Positions 1 to 8,316 are shown, counted from the stretch's first letter. The stretch: 52,016 bases of DNA from Gammaproteobacteria bacterium (GCA_021773975.1 JAJFJN010000108.1:1-52016), one strand, 5' to 3'. Notes: generated by a model from the letters alone, not told the origin. Numbers and translations: made by a program.

Positions 1-127
1 GTATGTTCGCATAATGGCGCAGTATAGTCAAATTACAAGGGCATCATAAAATCGAAGGGTTTAAAACGCGTGTATTTCAATGTGTTGCGCTGCAATTAAT
101 TAAATTTTGGGTGATTTTGTTTTTAAG

Positions 128-271
128 TTAATGCCATTGGCGGAGCAGCTCCCAGCTGTGGGCGCTGAAGAGGCCGAGGTATTCGCGGGCGGCGTCATCT
201 TCACAGGCTGCTGCCAGGGTGTCTGGTGTCAGCTCTGCGTAGCAGTTGGGGCAGTGGAGACGATTGGTCAC
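128..271 (-). CDS. small CPxC zinc-ribbon-like phage protein, 47 aa
   Basis: This GTG-started reading frame (GTG at 271-269, TAA at 130-128) begins one base after the stop of the upstream early gene, so it is translationally coupled to it. The product starts (V/M)TNRLHCPNCYAELT and ends in SWELLRQWH. The CPNC motif at residues 6-9 gives half a zinc-ribbon, and a further Cys follows at about residue 22. Small proteins of this shape are common at the end of the early operon of Mu-like phages. Its function is unknown. The plus-strand frame over the same bases is judged to be its shadow. After its stop the sequence to the window edge holds no evident gene, only A/T-rich DNA. Confidence 0.7.
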   Translation of the reverse strand: MTNRLHCPNCYAELTPDTLAAACEDDAAREYLGLFSAHSWELLRQWH

Positions 272-272
272 T

Positions 273-893
273 TTAATCTACCCAACCTTCAAAAGGGGTG
301 CCGTCATCACACCGTATGGGCATGATGACGGCCTTCCAATCTTTGCCGGTTATGAGTAGGGGGTTTTGGCCCTTGTATTCATCAATCCGTTCGGGGATGT
401 AGACATCGCACTCACCAGGCTCTACGCAGTTCACGATGCCTGCGAGCAGCTTTAGGCTGATGGTGATGTCGCCAATTTTGCCGCGTGATTCATAGTCGTA
501 ATCTATCCAGCAGGATGTTTTGCAGTCTGGGCATTCTATTTCGCCTTCGTCATCACATTTGCCGCAGCTACCATCCTTGCAATCTGGGCAAGGTACATAT
601 CCTTTGCTTTGACATGTTCCACACCAGGTGAATACAAAATCTCCTGCCCAGCTGCGTAACGCATCTACAGTGGTTGAGCGCCCCTTGAGGCTTGTTGTGA
701 ACATCGTCTCCAGGACTTTGAGCGTTGATAGGTGGCTCTCGGGGATTTCGGGATAGCGTTCTGCTGTTGGTAGCAGTACTGCGCACAAACCATTGGTTGC
801 AAAGGTTTGACCTTTGTAGATCCAGGGGTGTTGGGCTATCTCTCGACATTCATGTGGTAGGCAGATTTGTTCGTACCATTTGTGGTCGCTCAT
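273..893 (-). CDS. phage protein with DnaJ-like CXXC repeats
   Basis: The product is about 206 aa, starting MSDHKWYEQICLP. That ATG overlaps the upstream gemA stop as ATGA, which decides the start over a longer frame. The middle of the protein (about residues 98-130) carries a run of Cys pairs: CGTC, CPDC, CGKC and CPDC with Gly-rich spacing, like the zinc-binding cysteine-rich domain of DnaJ. The N- and C-terminal parts match no family I recognise. It could bind two zinc ions and act in protein or nucleic acid contacts. It is part of the overlapping early operon. The phage context is clear but the function is inferred only from the zinc fold. Confidence 0.8.
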   Translation of the reverse strand: MSDHKWYEQICLPHECREIAQHPWIYKGQTFATNGLCAVLLPTAERYPEIPESHLSTLKVLETMFTTSLKGRSTTVDALRSWAGDFVFTWCGTCQSKGYVPCPDCKDGSCGKCDDEGEIECPDCKTSCWIDYDYESRGKIGDITISLKLLAGIVNCVEPGECDVYIPERIDEYKGQNPLLITGKDWKAVIMPIRCDDGTPFEGWVD

Positions 894-1486
894 TGTTGGG
901 TCTCCTCTTCCTGTGGCGCTATTCCCCACCACTCGTAGAATTCATGGTGATAGCGGATGGTTTCGGCTTTGATTAGGGCGATAACATCTTCTTCAGTTGA
1001 TCCCGTTGGGATCTTTGCCAGGTCTTCTTTTAGCCATTCTTTCCAGGCACGTTTGCGCCATTGCTTGAGGCTTTCGAGTACGCGCTGTTCTAGTTCTGGG
1101 TCGCTCCAGAGCCACCCCAAATCATCTACACCCAGGCCGTTGTTGTGACGCTTGGTCATACGTTTGGCGTATTTGCCGATGGCTGATTCGGCGGGGTCGT
1201 CGATGATGCCTTCCTGGTGCATGTTGATCCACAAAGCACGGATTACATCGGCCACAACGCCTCTGGATTTGGGGCCGTATTTGCTGCGGTTGTTGTTCTT
1301 TAAGAAACCCTTTTTGCGTAGCTCTTTGACGATGGCGTCGAGCTGCTCGGTGGTCATGTCTGAGCAGCTTCTATGTTCTGTTTTATCTTGCTGCCAATCT
1401 TTGCGGGCATCTTCATCACCACTCCACATGGCTTTGCCGCCGATGTGGGCGAGTTGGATTAGGGTGGCGCGTTTTGATCTAGCCAT
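890..1486 (-). CDS. GemA/Mu gp16-like regulatory protein (DUF1018)
   Basis: The product (about 198 aa) begins MARSKRATLIQLAHIGGKAMW and contains the conserved pattern of the Mu gp16/GemA family: a short basic N-terminus, a helix that reads like 'MTTEQLDAIVKELRKKGF', then 'K..RGVVADVIRALWINMHQEGII' and a C-terminal region with GLGVDDLGWL. In phage Mu the GemA protein modulates host gene expression and DNA supercoiling. That role here is by family only. An ATG two codons upstream (1492) is rejected because GGAG abuts it; the ATG at 1486 has GGAG seven bases away. The start lies inside the preceding DUF2786 gene (8-base overlap) and the stop overlaps the next start as ATGA. Confidence 0.88.
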   Translation of the reverse strand: MARSKRATLIQLAHIGGKAMWSGDEDARKDWQQDKTEHRSCSDMTTEQLDAIVKELRKKGFLKNNNRSKYGPKSRGVVADVIRALWINMHQEGIIDDPAESAIGKYAKRMTKRHNNGLGVDDLGWLWSDPELEQRVLESLKQWRKRAWKEWLKEDLAKIPTGSTEEDVIALIKAETIRYHHEFYEWWGIAPQEEETQQ

Positions 1487-2186
1487 TGCCATTCTCCAGA
1501 TATGCTTTTTTCTTGGTTTGCACAGGTCTGTTTAGATAGATATCACCAGCTGCATTATTGCCTGCATATGCTGCATCGTAGTCGCCTCTATCTATGGCTG
1601 TAGTTGGTTTTTTGTCGTAGGTTCCCAGTTTGCTAAACTGCTTTTTTTTGTAAGCATCAATGGCTGTTTTTTCAGCTTTTGTACCTGCAAACTCTTGTAC
1701 CTGATCAGCTACGCGGTAGACCCATTGCTGGCAAAAAATATTAGCCCTACGGATTTTGGTAGTGCGCTTGCAGCGCTTTTGGGTTGTGAGGTATTCACGG
1801 CGGTGCTTTTTGAGCTGCCGGTGGAGTACTTCAAATGTGTAAGCGGCCAGCTCGGGTTTAGTGGCTGCACCTATGAAGCGGACCGTAGTATTGCGCCAGT
1901 TGCTGATTTCAAGAATTGGTTCACAGGCAAAGGCTCCAGCTATGACTTGAGCAAGGGTGCTGACCCAGGCTGCTGGCCGGTATTTTGCACCTGTACTTGC
2001 TGTCTGTTCTGTGACAGCAGAGGCGGCAACATCAATATTGGTTAGCCCATGCTTTTTCATTAAAGCTTCTGCCTGGCGTTTGGCAGCTTCGGCTTCTGCT
2101 GGGTTGTCTGAGTTGGCCAGGGCCAGGCATTTGGCTATTTTGGCAGCGATGCGCTTGATGTCTTTATTTGATTCTGTCTGGCTCAT
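1479..2186 (-). CDS. DUF2786 domain phage protein
   Basis: The product (235 aa) starts MSQTESNKDIKRIAAKIAK and shows the DUF2786 signature at the N-terminus: CLALANSDNPAEAEAAKRQA followed by EALMKKHGL. The rest is a basic domain (about residues 75-200) of the type usually found behind DUF2786 in phages. Near the C-terminus are 'KPTTAIDRGDYDAAYAGNNA' and a lysine-rich end. A longer frame to 2282 exists, but MSQTES is preceded by a purine-rich AGAGAG about nine bases upstream and matches the family's usual N-terminus. Function is unknown; the family is widespread in phages and mobile elements. It is the fifth to sixth gene of the early operon and overlaps gemA. Confidence 0.85.
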   Translation of the reverse strand: MSQTESNKDIKRIAAKIAKCLALANSDNPAEAEAAKRQAEALMKKHGLTNIDVAASAVTEQTASTGAKYRPAAWVSTLAQVIAGAFACEPILEISNWRNTTVRFIGAATKPELAAYTFEVLHRQLKKHRREYLTTQKRCKRTTKIRRANIFCQQWVYRVADQVQEFAGTKAEKTAIDAYKKKQFSKLGTYDKKPTTAIDRGDYDAAYAGNNAAGDIYLNRPVQTKKKAYLENGNG

Positions 2187-2326
2187 TTTCTTTGCTCTCT
2201 TTTCCTTTTTGGTTGTACTTGGGTGTCGCAGGATCACCAGGGCTATAAGGAGGTTTGGTTTTGCTCCCAGCTCCTGCTGCAAGGGTTATTCGTCACTGGC
2301 CTTGCGATAACGGCTCCATTGCGGAG

Positions 2327-2548
2327 CTAGGAGTGTTCTATGCGTGTTAAAACCTCATATGCAGGTAACATTTCCGGCATTTCACCCAGTGCTTCGAGCT
2401 GTCCGTGTGATTCAGCAAAGGCGCAAACTAACCGTCTGTATGACTCTGTACCGAGCATGTGATAACTAAGCTCTGCATGAGTGACCATGCGATTTAACAG
2501 ATAGCCAATGGCTTTTTGCATTTCGGTTATATGTTGATCTGGTGACAT
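2327..2548 (-). CDS. small hypothetical phage protein, 73 aa
   Basis: A perfect AGGAGG lies about eight bases before the ATG at 2548. The product starts MSPDQHITEMQKAIGYLL and ends YEVLTRIEHS. It has no Cys cluster, signal peptide or membrane segment and looks like a small mostly helical, acidic protein. It sits 11 bases after the DUF3164 gene and about 140 bases before the DUF2786 start, so it belongs to the same early transcript. I do not recognise the family. Confidence 0.72.
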   Translation of the reverse strand: MSPDQHITEMQKAIGYLLNRMVTHAELSYHMLGTESYRRLVCAFAESHGQLEALGEMPEMLPAYEVLTRIEHS

Positions 2549-2559
2549 ATCGAGGCCTC

Positions 2560-3189
2560 CTATAGGCTGGCTAGATCGAGCGATATTTGATTGAAGTTGT
2601 CGGTGTCACCTACGCGTTCGTAGACACGTAGATAGCTGGCTTGTGAGGCGACCTGGCGTGAATCTTTGATAATCTCCATGGCCTGGTTCCACTTTGTATA
2701 TTCAGCACCTTTAAACTCATGCTTAGTCAGTCCAAAGATCTTATTAACATCCATCTTTCCTTCTTTATTAACATCAAAGGCATTCATGACTAATGTTCGT
2801 ATAAGGTCATTTGCTCCGACTGACAGTTCATCTATGCACTCATCGATCAATGCTTTGGCAACATGGATGCGCTCATCAAAGTAATTACGATCAGCAACTG
2901 AGTATTGAATTTTGTAGCGACCGTCATAACTCAAGAGTGAAACGTTGCCCTTTTTTCCACCAAGGGTGACACCGTAGTGCTCTGCGCAACGTTCAACAAA
3001 ACCATGAACATCATCTAGCGTGGCACTTTTAAAAGCAGCCATTGAGGCTTGCACAGCCTGCGCATTCTTGACGACCTTCTTTACAAGCTGATCACGCTCT
3101 TTGTCGTTCTGTTTTACCTTGCTCTCAAGTACAAGGTCGCCTCTGGCATTCCGCCAGTAGCCTGATGGGATTTGGGTTTGCTCGGTCAT
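2560..3189 (-). CDS. DUF3164 family phage protein
   Basis: The 209-aa product begins MTEQTQIPSGYWRNARGDLV, the typical opening of DUF3164 proteins of Mu-like phages ('P.GYW.ndkG.lvp...vk'). It continues with a charged helical region and 'LGGKKGNVSLLSYDGRYKI', then 'VNKEGKMDVNKIFGL' and a C-terminal SYLRVYER. In Mu-like genomes this gene lies between the B gene and gemA, as it does here. The biochemical role is unknown. Its start overlaps the stop of the upstream 85-aa gene as ATGA, indicating translational coupling. Confidence 0.88.
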   Translation of the reverse strand: MTEQTQIPSGYWRNARGDLVLESKVKQNDKERDQLVKKVVKNAQAVQASMAAFKSATLDDVHGFVERCAEHYGVTLGGKKGNVSLLSYDGRYKIQYSVADRNYFDERIHVAKALIDECIDELSVGANDLIRTLVMNAFDVNKEGKMDVNKIFGLTKHEFKGAEYTKWNQAMEIIKDSRQVASQASYLRVYERVGDTDNFNQISLDLASL

Positions 3190-3443
3190 AATGTTTGCTC
3201 CAGGCGCTTTTTAGATTGGTACTTAGGTAAACAGGCCTTTATCGGTGCTCCAGGTGGCCCTAATATTTCCCGCTGATGGCAAACTTCCCACCCAACTAGC
3301 TTTTCAGTGCGTCGCCTTGCATAAGGTGTATCTCTACAGTTCAAAAATATGGGGTCGCGAGGAGGTATCCCACCAAATGGATCACTTCTTTCACGTAATA
3401 AAATGAGTTTTCTTTGAATGTATGAAGCGGTTAACCAGCGCAT
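3186..3443 (-). CDS. small hypothetical phage protein, 85 aa
   Basis: A strong GGGAGG lies about eight bases before the ATG at 3443, and the stop overlaps the DUF3164 start as ATGA, so the short form (MRWLTASYIQRKLILLRE...) is preferred over the 150-codon frame. The longer frame's extra N-terminus is the shadow of the next gene. The product is basic, with 'DPFGGIPPRDPIFLNCRDTPYARRR' (quoted here in part of the middle) and ends KKRLEQTL. No domain is recognised. It is in the early operon and is possibly a small regulator. Confidence 0.6.
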   Translation of the reverse strand: MRWLTASYIQRKLILLRERSDPFGGIPPRDPIFLNCRDTPYARRRTEKLVGWEVCHQREILGPPGAPIKACLPKYQSKKRLEQTL

Positions 3444-3712
3444 TGCTCTTCCTCCCAGCGGATGTGGCAGGCACCCAGTCCAGCCTGGCCGTAGAGTGGG
3501 CCATTTGTCTGTGGGCGCACTCTGGTGTAGCCGTCTGTAAACACGGCCAGCGGGCTTTCTGGGCGCTTGATATGAATGATGGGGCGTGGTTGGCGCAGGT
3601 CTATACCGGTGTATTCCAGTTTGTGCTGCTGCAGGCACATGATGGCTTCTTCAGCCAGCGCCAGTTGGTTCATGACGTTGGGTACGGGTACTTTCATCGC
3701 GAGGTGTGACAT
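3431..3712 (-). CDS. small hypothetical phage protein, 93 aa
   Basis: The product starts MSHLAMKVPVPNVMNQLALA, with GGAGA eight bases upstream. Its 3' end overlaps the following gene by 13 bases. The N-terminal half is helical and the C-terminal half contains 'LGACHIRWEEEQCAG'. The ending has two Cys and one His, but no clear metal motif. It resembles the small conserved proteins found between the HTH gene and the DUF3164 gene in Mu-like prophages. The function is unknown. Confidence 0.65.
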   Translation of the reverse strand: MSHLAMKVPVPNVMNQLALAEEAIMCLQQHKLEYTGIDLRQPRPIIHIKRPESPLAVFTDGYTRVRPQTNGPLYGQAGLGACHIRWEEEQCAG

Positions 3713-3714
3713 GG

Positions 3715-4038
3715 TTAGGTTCTCCGGTTTGGGCAGGTGGGGCAGGTGTTAAATAGCTGCACACGGAATGGGTTGTGAGTAGCTAGCTCTTTCTCTTGGC
3801 TGCTGGCGCATACGTCTCTGGGTATGTCGCCAAATACGGGGCAGGTGATGGTTGCGCCCATGTAGGTTCCTTCTACTTTGTCACGTAGTTTTAAAAGACC
3901 TATTTCATTGGGATAAACGCCGTTTAGCGCCTGGCTAATGGTGGTTTTAGATGCGCCTATTTTTTGAGCTACTTTTGCTTGGCTGGTTCGGTTGCACTCT
4001 GCATCCAGCACTTGTAGCCACTCTTCTTTATTGCTCAT
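3715..4038 (-). CDS. HTH phage transcriptional regulator, 107 aa
   Basis: Residues about 17-45 (SQAKVAQKIGASKTTISQAL) form a clear helix-turn-helix of the Cro/XRE type. The C-terminal half ends 'CPVFGDIPRDVC...FNTCPTCPNRRT', giving four Cys that could bind zinc. Proteins with an N-terminal HTH and a C-terminal CP.C motif recur in early operons of Mu-like phages. It overlaps the upstream 203-aa gene by 11 bases and is followed two bases later by the next start. The target DNA is unknown; a role in early-to-middle switching is inferred. Confidence 0.75.
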   Translation of the reverse strand: MSNKEEWLQVLDAECNRTSQAKVAQKIGASKTTISQALNGVYPNEIGLLKLRDKVEGTYMGATITCPVFGDIPRDVCASSQEKELATHNPFRVQLFNTCPTCPNRRT

Positions 4039-4639
4039 TTACGTGCTCCTTTGGCCAGACCACTTTTGCTAGATTTTGATCCCATATCTGTTTTACGCGC
4101 TGCACCATTGGGGCTTTGGTGCCGGTGTTTTGTGTGGGTAGCAGTAGGTATTGGCGTTGTTCGCCATCGCCACAGGTTTGCAGGTAGCCTGCTAGCTTTA
4201 GGTGTTTGAGATAGCTTTTTACGGCGGTAAGTTTTATGGGGTGCTCTGGGGTGTTGACGTATCCCAGTAGTGCTATAGCGGTTAGTGGGTGCCTGTTTAT
4301 TCTTAGGCATTGCCATAGGCGCTCTTGGCCTTGCCCTTGAGTGACTTCTTCGCCATTTTTGCGTAGGCGTGGGGCATCAATGCCGCTGTCTTTTAACAGG
4401 GTGTAGCTGTTTACTCCGCCCCGTCTTGCTGGTCTTTTGCAGTTAGTTATACCTGCGGCAGTTAGACATGTAAGGTAGTCTCTGATTTTGCTGAGGTCGG
4501 GGTAACCAGGTAGTTCGCCACGTATCTCTTTTGTGGTGAATGGCTTTTGATCACGCCCCAGTTTGCGGATGGCTTCCCAGATGGCTTGCCGGTCATTTTT
4601 GGGGCCGGTGGCGGTGATGTCTACGGGTTGGCGTGACAT
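4028..4639 (-). CDS. hypothetical phage protein, possible winged helix, 203 aa
   Basis: The start codon overlaps the last base of the mu B-like gene stop (TAATG arrangement at 4637-4641), so the two are coupled. Residues about 17-75 ('AIWEAIRKLGRDQKPFTTKE' then 'DYLTCLTAAGITNCKR') look like a winged-helix fold in which a tail strand is rich in Arg/Gly. A second similar unit with 'KSYLKHLKLAGYLQ' follows at about residues 105-160. The tandem layout suggests DNA binding. It has no signal or membrane segment. This is a commonly seen but uncharacterised gene directly downstream of B in Mu-like phages. Confidence 0.7.
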   Translation of the reverse strand: MSRQPVDITATGPKNDRQAIWEAIRKLGRDQKPFTTKEIRGELPGYPDLSKIRDYLTCLTAAGITNCKRPARRGGVNSYTLLKDSGIDAPRLRKNGEEVTQGQGQERLWQCLRINRHPLTAIALLGYVNTPEHPIKLTAVKSYLKHLKLAGYLQTCGDGEQRQYLLLPTQNTGTKAPMVQRVKQIWDQNLAKVVWPKEHVNEQ

Positions 4640-5376
4640 TAGCGTGGCCTCTTTGGTGGCTTGCCGGTGTAGAGTGGTCTGTTACCCCAGGTGGCTTTGT
4701 CTATTATTTTCCAGCCTGTTTTGCTGGCTTCGTCGCGGATACGATCCAGGTTTACGATGACTCGCCTTACTGAGCCTTCGGCTTTGTCTATCAGGTGTTT
4801 GAGTAGATCTTCGGCCACCTCTATTCCATTGGCGTAGATGTTGGTTAGGGTTTGGGCATCGGCCAGGGTTACGGGTTGAGCTGTTATCCAATCGAGCACT
4901 CTGCCGTGCAGGCGCTCCCACTTTTCTATGGTGTCAGGGAGCTGCTCTTCTCCGATGAGGACGATGGTGCAGCCCATGGCGGCTTCGTGGATATCTTTGA
5001 TTAGGTTTGCGCCGCCTGCTTTGTTGAGCAGGATGTCGGCTTCATCAATGAAGAGGGGTTTGCCTGATCTGGCCAGTTGTTCTGCTATTTGTGCGCCCAT
5101 CTCGGGGATGGTTTTGGCAGGTGCTATCTGCATCTCTTTGAGTACAGCTTGCAAAAAGGCTTTACGGGTCCAGATGGATTGGACGGCAACGTAGTAGCCG
5201 CGCATTCTTACGCAGACAAACATGGCGGCGGTTGATTTGCCGTAGCCGCTGGGGCCATGGAATTCTATGATGCCTGGTAGCCCCATGGTGCGATTGATGG
5301 CTCGATCCAGGGCTGACATGCATAGCCCGACGTTTGTCAGTGGCGCTATAGTGATGTTGCTATCGTTTTGTGACAT
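4639..5376 (-). CDS. MuB-like AAA ATPase, transposition target protein
   Basis: The product (245 aa) starts MSQNDSNITIAPLTNVGLCM, with AGGAGG upstream of ATG at 5376, which is why the start seven codons farther out is not used. Walker A is GPSGYGKS at about residues 41-48 and Walker B is PLFIDEAD at about 107-114; a sensor-like segment 'CTIVLIGEEQ' follows. In Mu, MuB binds ATP and target DNA and delivers targets to MuA. The protein resembles the TniB/IstB-like class of AAA helpers. It lies directly downstream of the transposase gene, the expected A-B order, separated by a 94-base gap. Confidence 0.92.
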   Translation of the reverse strand: MSQNDSNITIAPLTNVGLCMSALDRAINRTMGLPGIIEFHGPSGYGKSTAAMFVCVRMRGYYVAVQSIWTRKAFLQAVLKEMQIAPAKTIPEMGAQIAEQLARSGKPLFIDEADILLNKAGGANLIKDIHEAAMGCTIVLIGEEQLPDTIEKWERLHGRVLDWITAQPVTLADAQTLTNIYANGIEVAEDLLKHLIDKAEGSVRRVIVNLDRIRDEASKTGWKIIDKATWGNRPLYTGKPPKRPR

Positions 5377-5470
5377 ACTTCTACCTCCTAGTTGCACTCG
5401 GCTTGTACCCGCTTCGTGGATGTTTTGGGTATTTGTCCGAGTGTTTTCTTAAGCCCCTTTTTTGGGTCTG

Positions 5471-7444
5471 TTAGTTGCCCATGCTTTGGGCAAATTCTGC
5501 TTCCATCTCTCGCATTGCCCGGCAATATCCTGCCTCTTTAAAACGCTGGTAAAAGGCGTTTTCATCGTCATTTAATGACGTTTTATGGGTATCCAGTTCT
5601 TTCCAGAGTTCGTAGCGCTCTGGGTCGCCATCTGGGATGCGGAAAGCTGGTTCTGCTTCCATCTCTTCTTGTATTTGTTTCAAGCCGTGTTTTGCCAGCT
5701 CGATGATGGTTGGGTCGGCTGGTTTGGCTTCTATGAGGGCAGCACCCTCTTCGCGGACGGCATCCAGTTTGGTTTCAAGGCGATTTACCCGTCCTTTTTC
5801 ACGTTTGGCGTGGGCATGGTCGAGCATGCTTTCGGTAACGTAGGGTTTGGCGTTGGCATCACGTTTTGCAATGCAGAGTAGTTCACCGCTTTCTGCTGAG
5901 ACCCATACTTTGTCGCCCTCTGTGGGCTGAAAGGCTACTCGTACAGTGTCGCCGTGGTATGAACGTAGCTCTTTGCTGAAGTAGCGGCCCCAGGGGAGGC
6001 TGACTTCGCCGCGACTCACTTTGCGGGTTTCTGCGGGTAGCAGGTCGTGTAGATCGTCGTGTTCCAGTTTGGTGGGTTTCCACCCTTCATCCAATGCTTG
6101 TTTCCAGGCCTGGTTAGGGGTTTGGTTTTTTATGCTGCAATGAGGGTGGTTGTTGTATTCGGCTATGGCTTGTTTGCAGCCTGTTAGAAAGTCTTCCCAT
6201 CCAATCAGGCCGGTGCTGTCTTCGTCTGCTTTTTTTAGGGCTTTTTGGAAGTACTCCTGGTCTACATCTTTGCCGCAGTAGAGGGTTGAGTTTTTGGCAA
6301 GGGGGATCCATACGGAGCTGTTGAAGCGCTCGATTAATCCACGAGCCTGTGCCCGCCATGCTTGTGAGAACATCATGGTGGTGCCGAGCCTGTTCATGGT
6401 GCCTTTGTGCTGATCACCCCTGTAGGCTCCATTGTCGCTATAGTGGATAGCGGGTACGCCACATTCTTGGTTGAGCACCATATCGTGCAGCGCCATCCAG
6501 ATGGCGTATTGGCTTTCGTTGATCCAGGCTGAGAAGCCGATGGCTTTGCGGGTGGCTACATCCAGGTAGGTGGTGACTTCAGGGCGAAACCGCCGTCCGG
6601 TTTTGGGGTGGCGTACGTAGGCTTTAAACAAATGGCCATCTACGGTTACGACATCCATTGGCCAGAGGCCATCGGTGGTGCGCCGAACGAAGGGCTGTAT
6701 GGAGCGTCTTGCGCGGGTCAGCATGCGGCCGTATTGAGCTATCTCTACTGGCAGGCTCTTTATGAAACGTTCAGCAGCTTTTTGATTGGTGGGGGCTTCA
6801 ATATCGGGGTAATGTTTTTCCCAGTCACGTACCACTCTGGCTATGGTTGGTTTTTGGGGCTGTTGGTAAAGCTTAAGAAAGTAGGGTTTCCAAGCGCAGT
6901 AGGTGGCTTTTCGACCGGTGTGAGCTGGGGCGAGTGCTGCTAAGCCTCCATCGCTGTAATTCTTCCGCCAGCGGTAAATGCTGGCTCTATCTATTACGTT
7001 CTTGCCACGGCTTTTGTTCTTTGATTTTTGTAGCGCTAATAATGTCTCTGGATGCAGTTCGTTATTTGTTGCCTTTTTAATAAATGCATCAAGTGCTTTG
7101 CCTTTGCTGGTATGTATGGCTATTTCATCAATATTGGTCAGTATGAGTAACCGTGCTTTGGCTACATCTAACTGCCAACTTTTCAGCTCGCTGATTAGCT
7201 TGGTTTCAACGGGTACGGGTGGTTCTGCTGGTGCAGCTACTGCTATCTCTGTCACTGCTTTCTGGATGAGGGCGTTTTGGGTTGCTTGGGGGAGGCTGGA
7301 TAGGTGGTATTCCCAGCCTTTGCCTTGGGCTTTTTTGCTGCGCTCAATCTCGCCACGATCCCCCATTTTATTTATACCTCGGGGGGTGTTTGGCATGCCA
7401 GGCATACCTGCCAGCTGGTTGGCTGTGTACCGTTCCGTGGTCAC
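5471..7444 (-). CDS. MuA-like DDE transposase
   Basis: The 657-aa product matches MuA in length (663 aa) and layout. The N-terminal Mu DNA-binding winged helix carries 'GKGWEYHLSSLP' (about residues 41-52), followed by a site-specific DNA-binding region. The RNase H-like core has Asp at about 269 in DVVTVDGH, Asp at about 337 in HYSDNGAY and Glu at about 372 in RGLIERFN, the expected DDE triad. The C-terminal part from about 480 is the beta-barrel and charged tail that contacts MuB in Mu. It catalyses cutting and joining of phage ends. The start overlaps the upstream gene stop as ATGA. All catalytic residues are intact, so the enzyme could be active. Confidence 0.95.
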   Translation of the reverse strand: MTTERYTANQLAGMPGMPNTPRGINKMGDRGEIERSKKAQGKGWEYHLSSLPQATQNALIQKAVTEIAVAAPAEPPVPVETKLISELKSWQLDVAKARLLILTNIDEIAIHTSKGKALDAFIKKATNNELHPETLLALQKSKNKSRGKNVIDRASIYRWRKNYSDGGLAALAPAHTGRKATYCAWKPYFLKLYQQPQKPTIARVVRDWEKHYPDIEAPTNQKAAERFIKSLPVEIAQYGRMLTRARRSIQPFVRRTTDGLWPMDVVTVDGHLFKAYVRHPKTGRRFRPEVTTYLDVATRKAIGFSAWINESQYAIWMALHDMVLNQECGVPAIHYSDNGAYRGDQHKGTMNRLGTTMMFSQAWRAQARGLIERFNSSVWIPLAKNSTLYCGKDVDQEYFQKALKKADEDSTGLIGWEDFLTGCKQAIAEYNNHPHCSIKNQTPNQAWKQALDEGWKPTKLEHDDLHDLLPAETRKVSRGEVSLPWGRYFSKELRSYHGDTVRVAFQPTEGDKVWVSAESGELLCIAKRDANAKPYVTESMLDHAHAKREKGRVNRLETKLDAVREEGAALIEAKPADPTIIELAKHGLKQIQEEMEAEPAFRIPDGDPERYELWKELDTHKTSLNDDENAFYQRFKEAGYCRAMREMEAEFAQSMGN

Positions 7445-7932
7445 TGCTCGCTGCCTCCCAGGTTGAGTTCAGGTTGTTCGTAGTAGGTGATGTTTTGACG
7501 ATGCCAGGCTAGGTTTTTTAGGGCTTGTGTGAGTTCTGCTTTGGTCTCTTCTATACCTGCATCACCCCTATGAAATTTCATAAGCTTGGCGGAGGTTTCG
7601 GTCAGCAGAATTTGCAGGTCGTTGAGTTCTTCTGCGCTGGCTGTTTTGCCGATGGGTATTTCTATGATGATGCGCCCATTGGTTGCAGCCATGTATTCGG
7701 TTACTAGGTGGATACCGCAAATCTCTTCGTAGGCCTCAACTTTTCCGCTAGGCATGCTGGCATTTGCCAACCATTTGTAGAGTGCTTCGTCTGAGGTATC
7801 GAGCTTTTCAGCTATCCGCTCAACACTGAGGTTTTTCTTCTCTTTTGCATGATCTTTACAAAGGCGAAATGCATCCCTGAGATTGCTGGGTTGAACCCGT
7901 TTCCAATTTCTTCTATGTTTTGGAAATGTCAT
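7441..7932 (-). CDS. conserved early phage protein with HTH-like segment, 163 aa
   Basis: The product starts MTFPKHRRNWKRVQPSNLRD. Residues about 33-60 (KNLSVERIAEKLDTSDEALY) look like a helix-turn-helix, followed by a 'KWLANASMP' turn. The C-terminal half is a long helical region ending GGSEQ. This gene type sits between ner and the transposase in many Mu-like prophages and has no assigned role. An AGAGG lies about seven bases before ATG, and the stop overlaps the transposase start as ATGA. It might help control transposase expression, which is inference from position only. Confidence 0.75.
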   Translation of the reverse strand: MTFPKHRRNWKRVQPSNLRDAFRLCKDHAKEKKNLSVERIAEKLDTSDEALYKWLANASMPSGKVEAYEEICGIHLVTEYMAATNGRIIIEIPIGKTASAEELNDLQILLTETSAKLMKFHRGDAGIEETKAELTQALKNLAWHRQNITYYEQPELNLGGSEQ

Positions 7933-8037
7933 TTTTAAGCCTCTTCCAGAATTTGCACTAGCGCCGATCTAGGGCGATTGCTAGGCTGTAATCACACGTT
8001 ACGGAGATTGCAGATGATGAAATGGATGACAGTATTT

Positions 8038-8316
8038 TCACGCGGCTTCCCCCTTTGTTTTTGGGGTACAATCAATCTGGTTTGGATACCGGCTTGGCCA
8101 TATTTTTTGGGCAGTTTCATTGATTGCTTCAGCAATAAGACGCTCCCCTTTTGGCCATGGTCTATGGAGTGCATTTTTCAGCGTGTTCCTGTTCTGGTAT
8201 CCATGATGTATAGAGAGCCTCGAAAGAGACCATCCAGCTTTACGTAAAGAAGCTATTACGTCGGCTGGATGCCAGTCCTTTTCTTGGTTTTTTTTGGTGC
8301 GTGTCGTTGTCCTCAT
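8038..8316 (-). CDS. ner: Ner-like (Nlp/SfsB family) HTH regulator
   Basis: The 92-aa product carries the Ner/Nlp signature: DWHPADVIASLRKAGWSLSR followed by 'LSIHHGY', then 'NALHRPWPKGERLIAEAINE' and IWPSRY. In Mu, Ner binds between the early and repressor promoters and turns both down, favouring lytic growth. Here it is the first gene of the early operon and faces the repressor gene across a 93-base control region, the expected place. No Shine-Dalgarno is visible before the ATG at 8316, and the nearest promoter-like pair (TTGCTG and TATTGT, 17 bases apart) would give an almost leaderless message. About 105 bases separate it from the next gene. Confidence 0.92.
   Translation of the reverse strand: MRTTTRTKKNQEKDWHPADVIASLRKAGWSLSRLSIHHGYQNRNTLKNALHRPWPKGERLIAEAINETAQKIWPSRYPNQIDCTPKTKGEAA

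Noticed and set aside
107-325. Plus-strand frame of 72 codons near the left edge
   Set aside because: It lies opposite two coupled minus-strand phage genes with good starts and zinc-type motifs; it has no ribosome site and its Cys/Gly-rich product is the usual antisense shadow.
3186-3638. 150-codon form of the minus-strand gene ending at 3186
   Set aside because: The upstream 65 codons overlap the conserved 93-aa gene in another frame and have no ribosome site; the ATG at 3443 has GGGAGG, so the 85-aa form is used.
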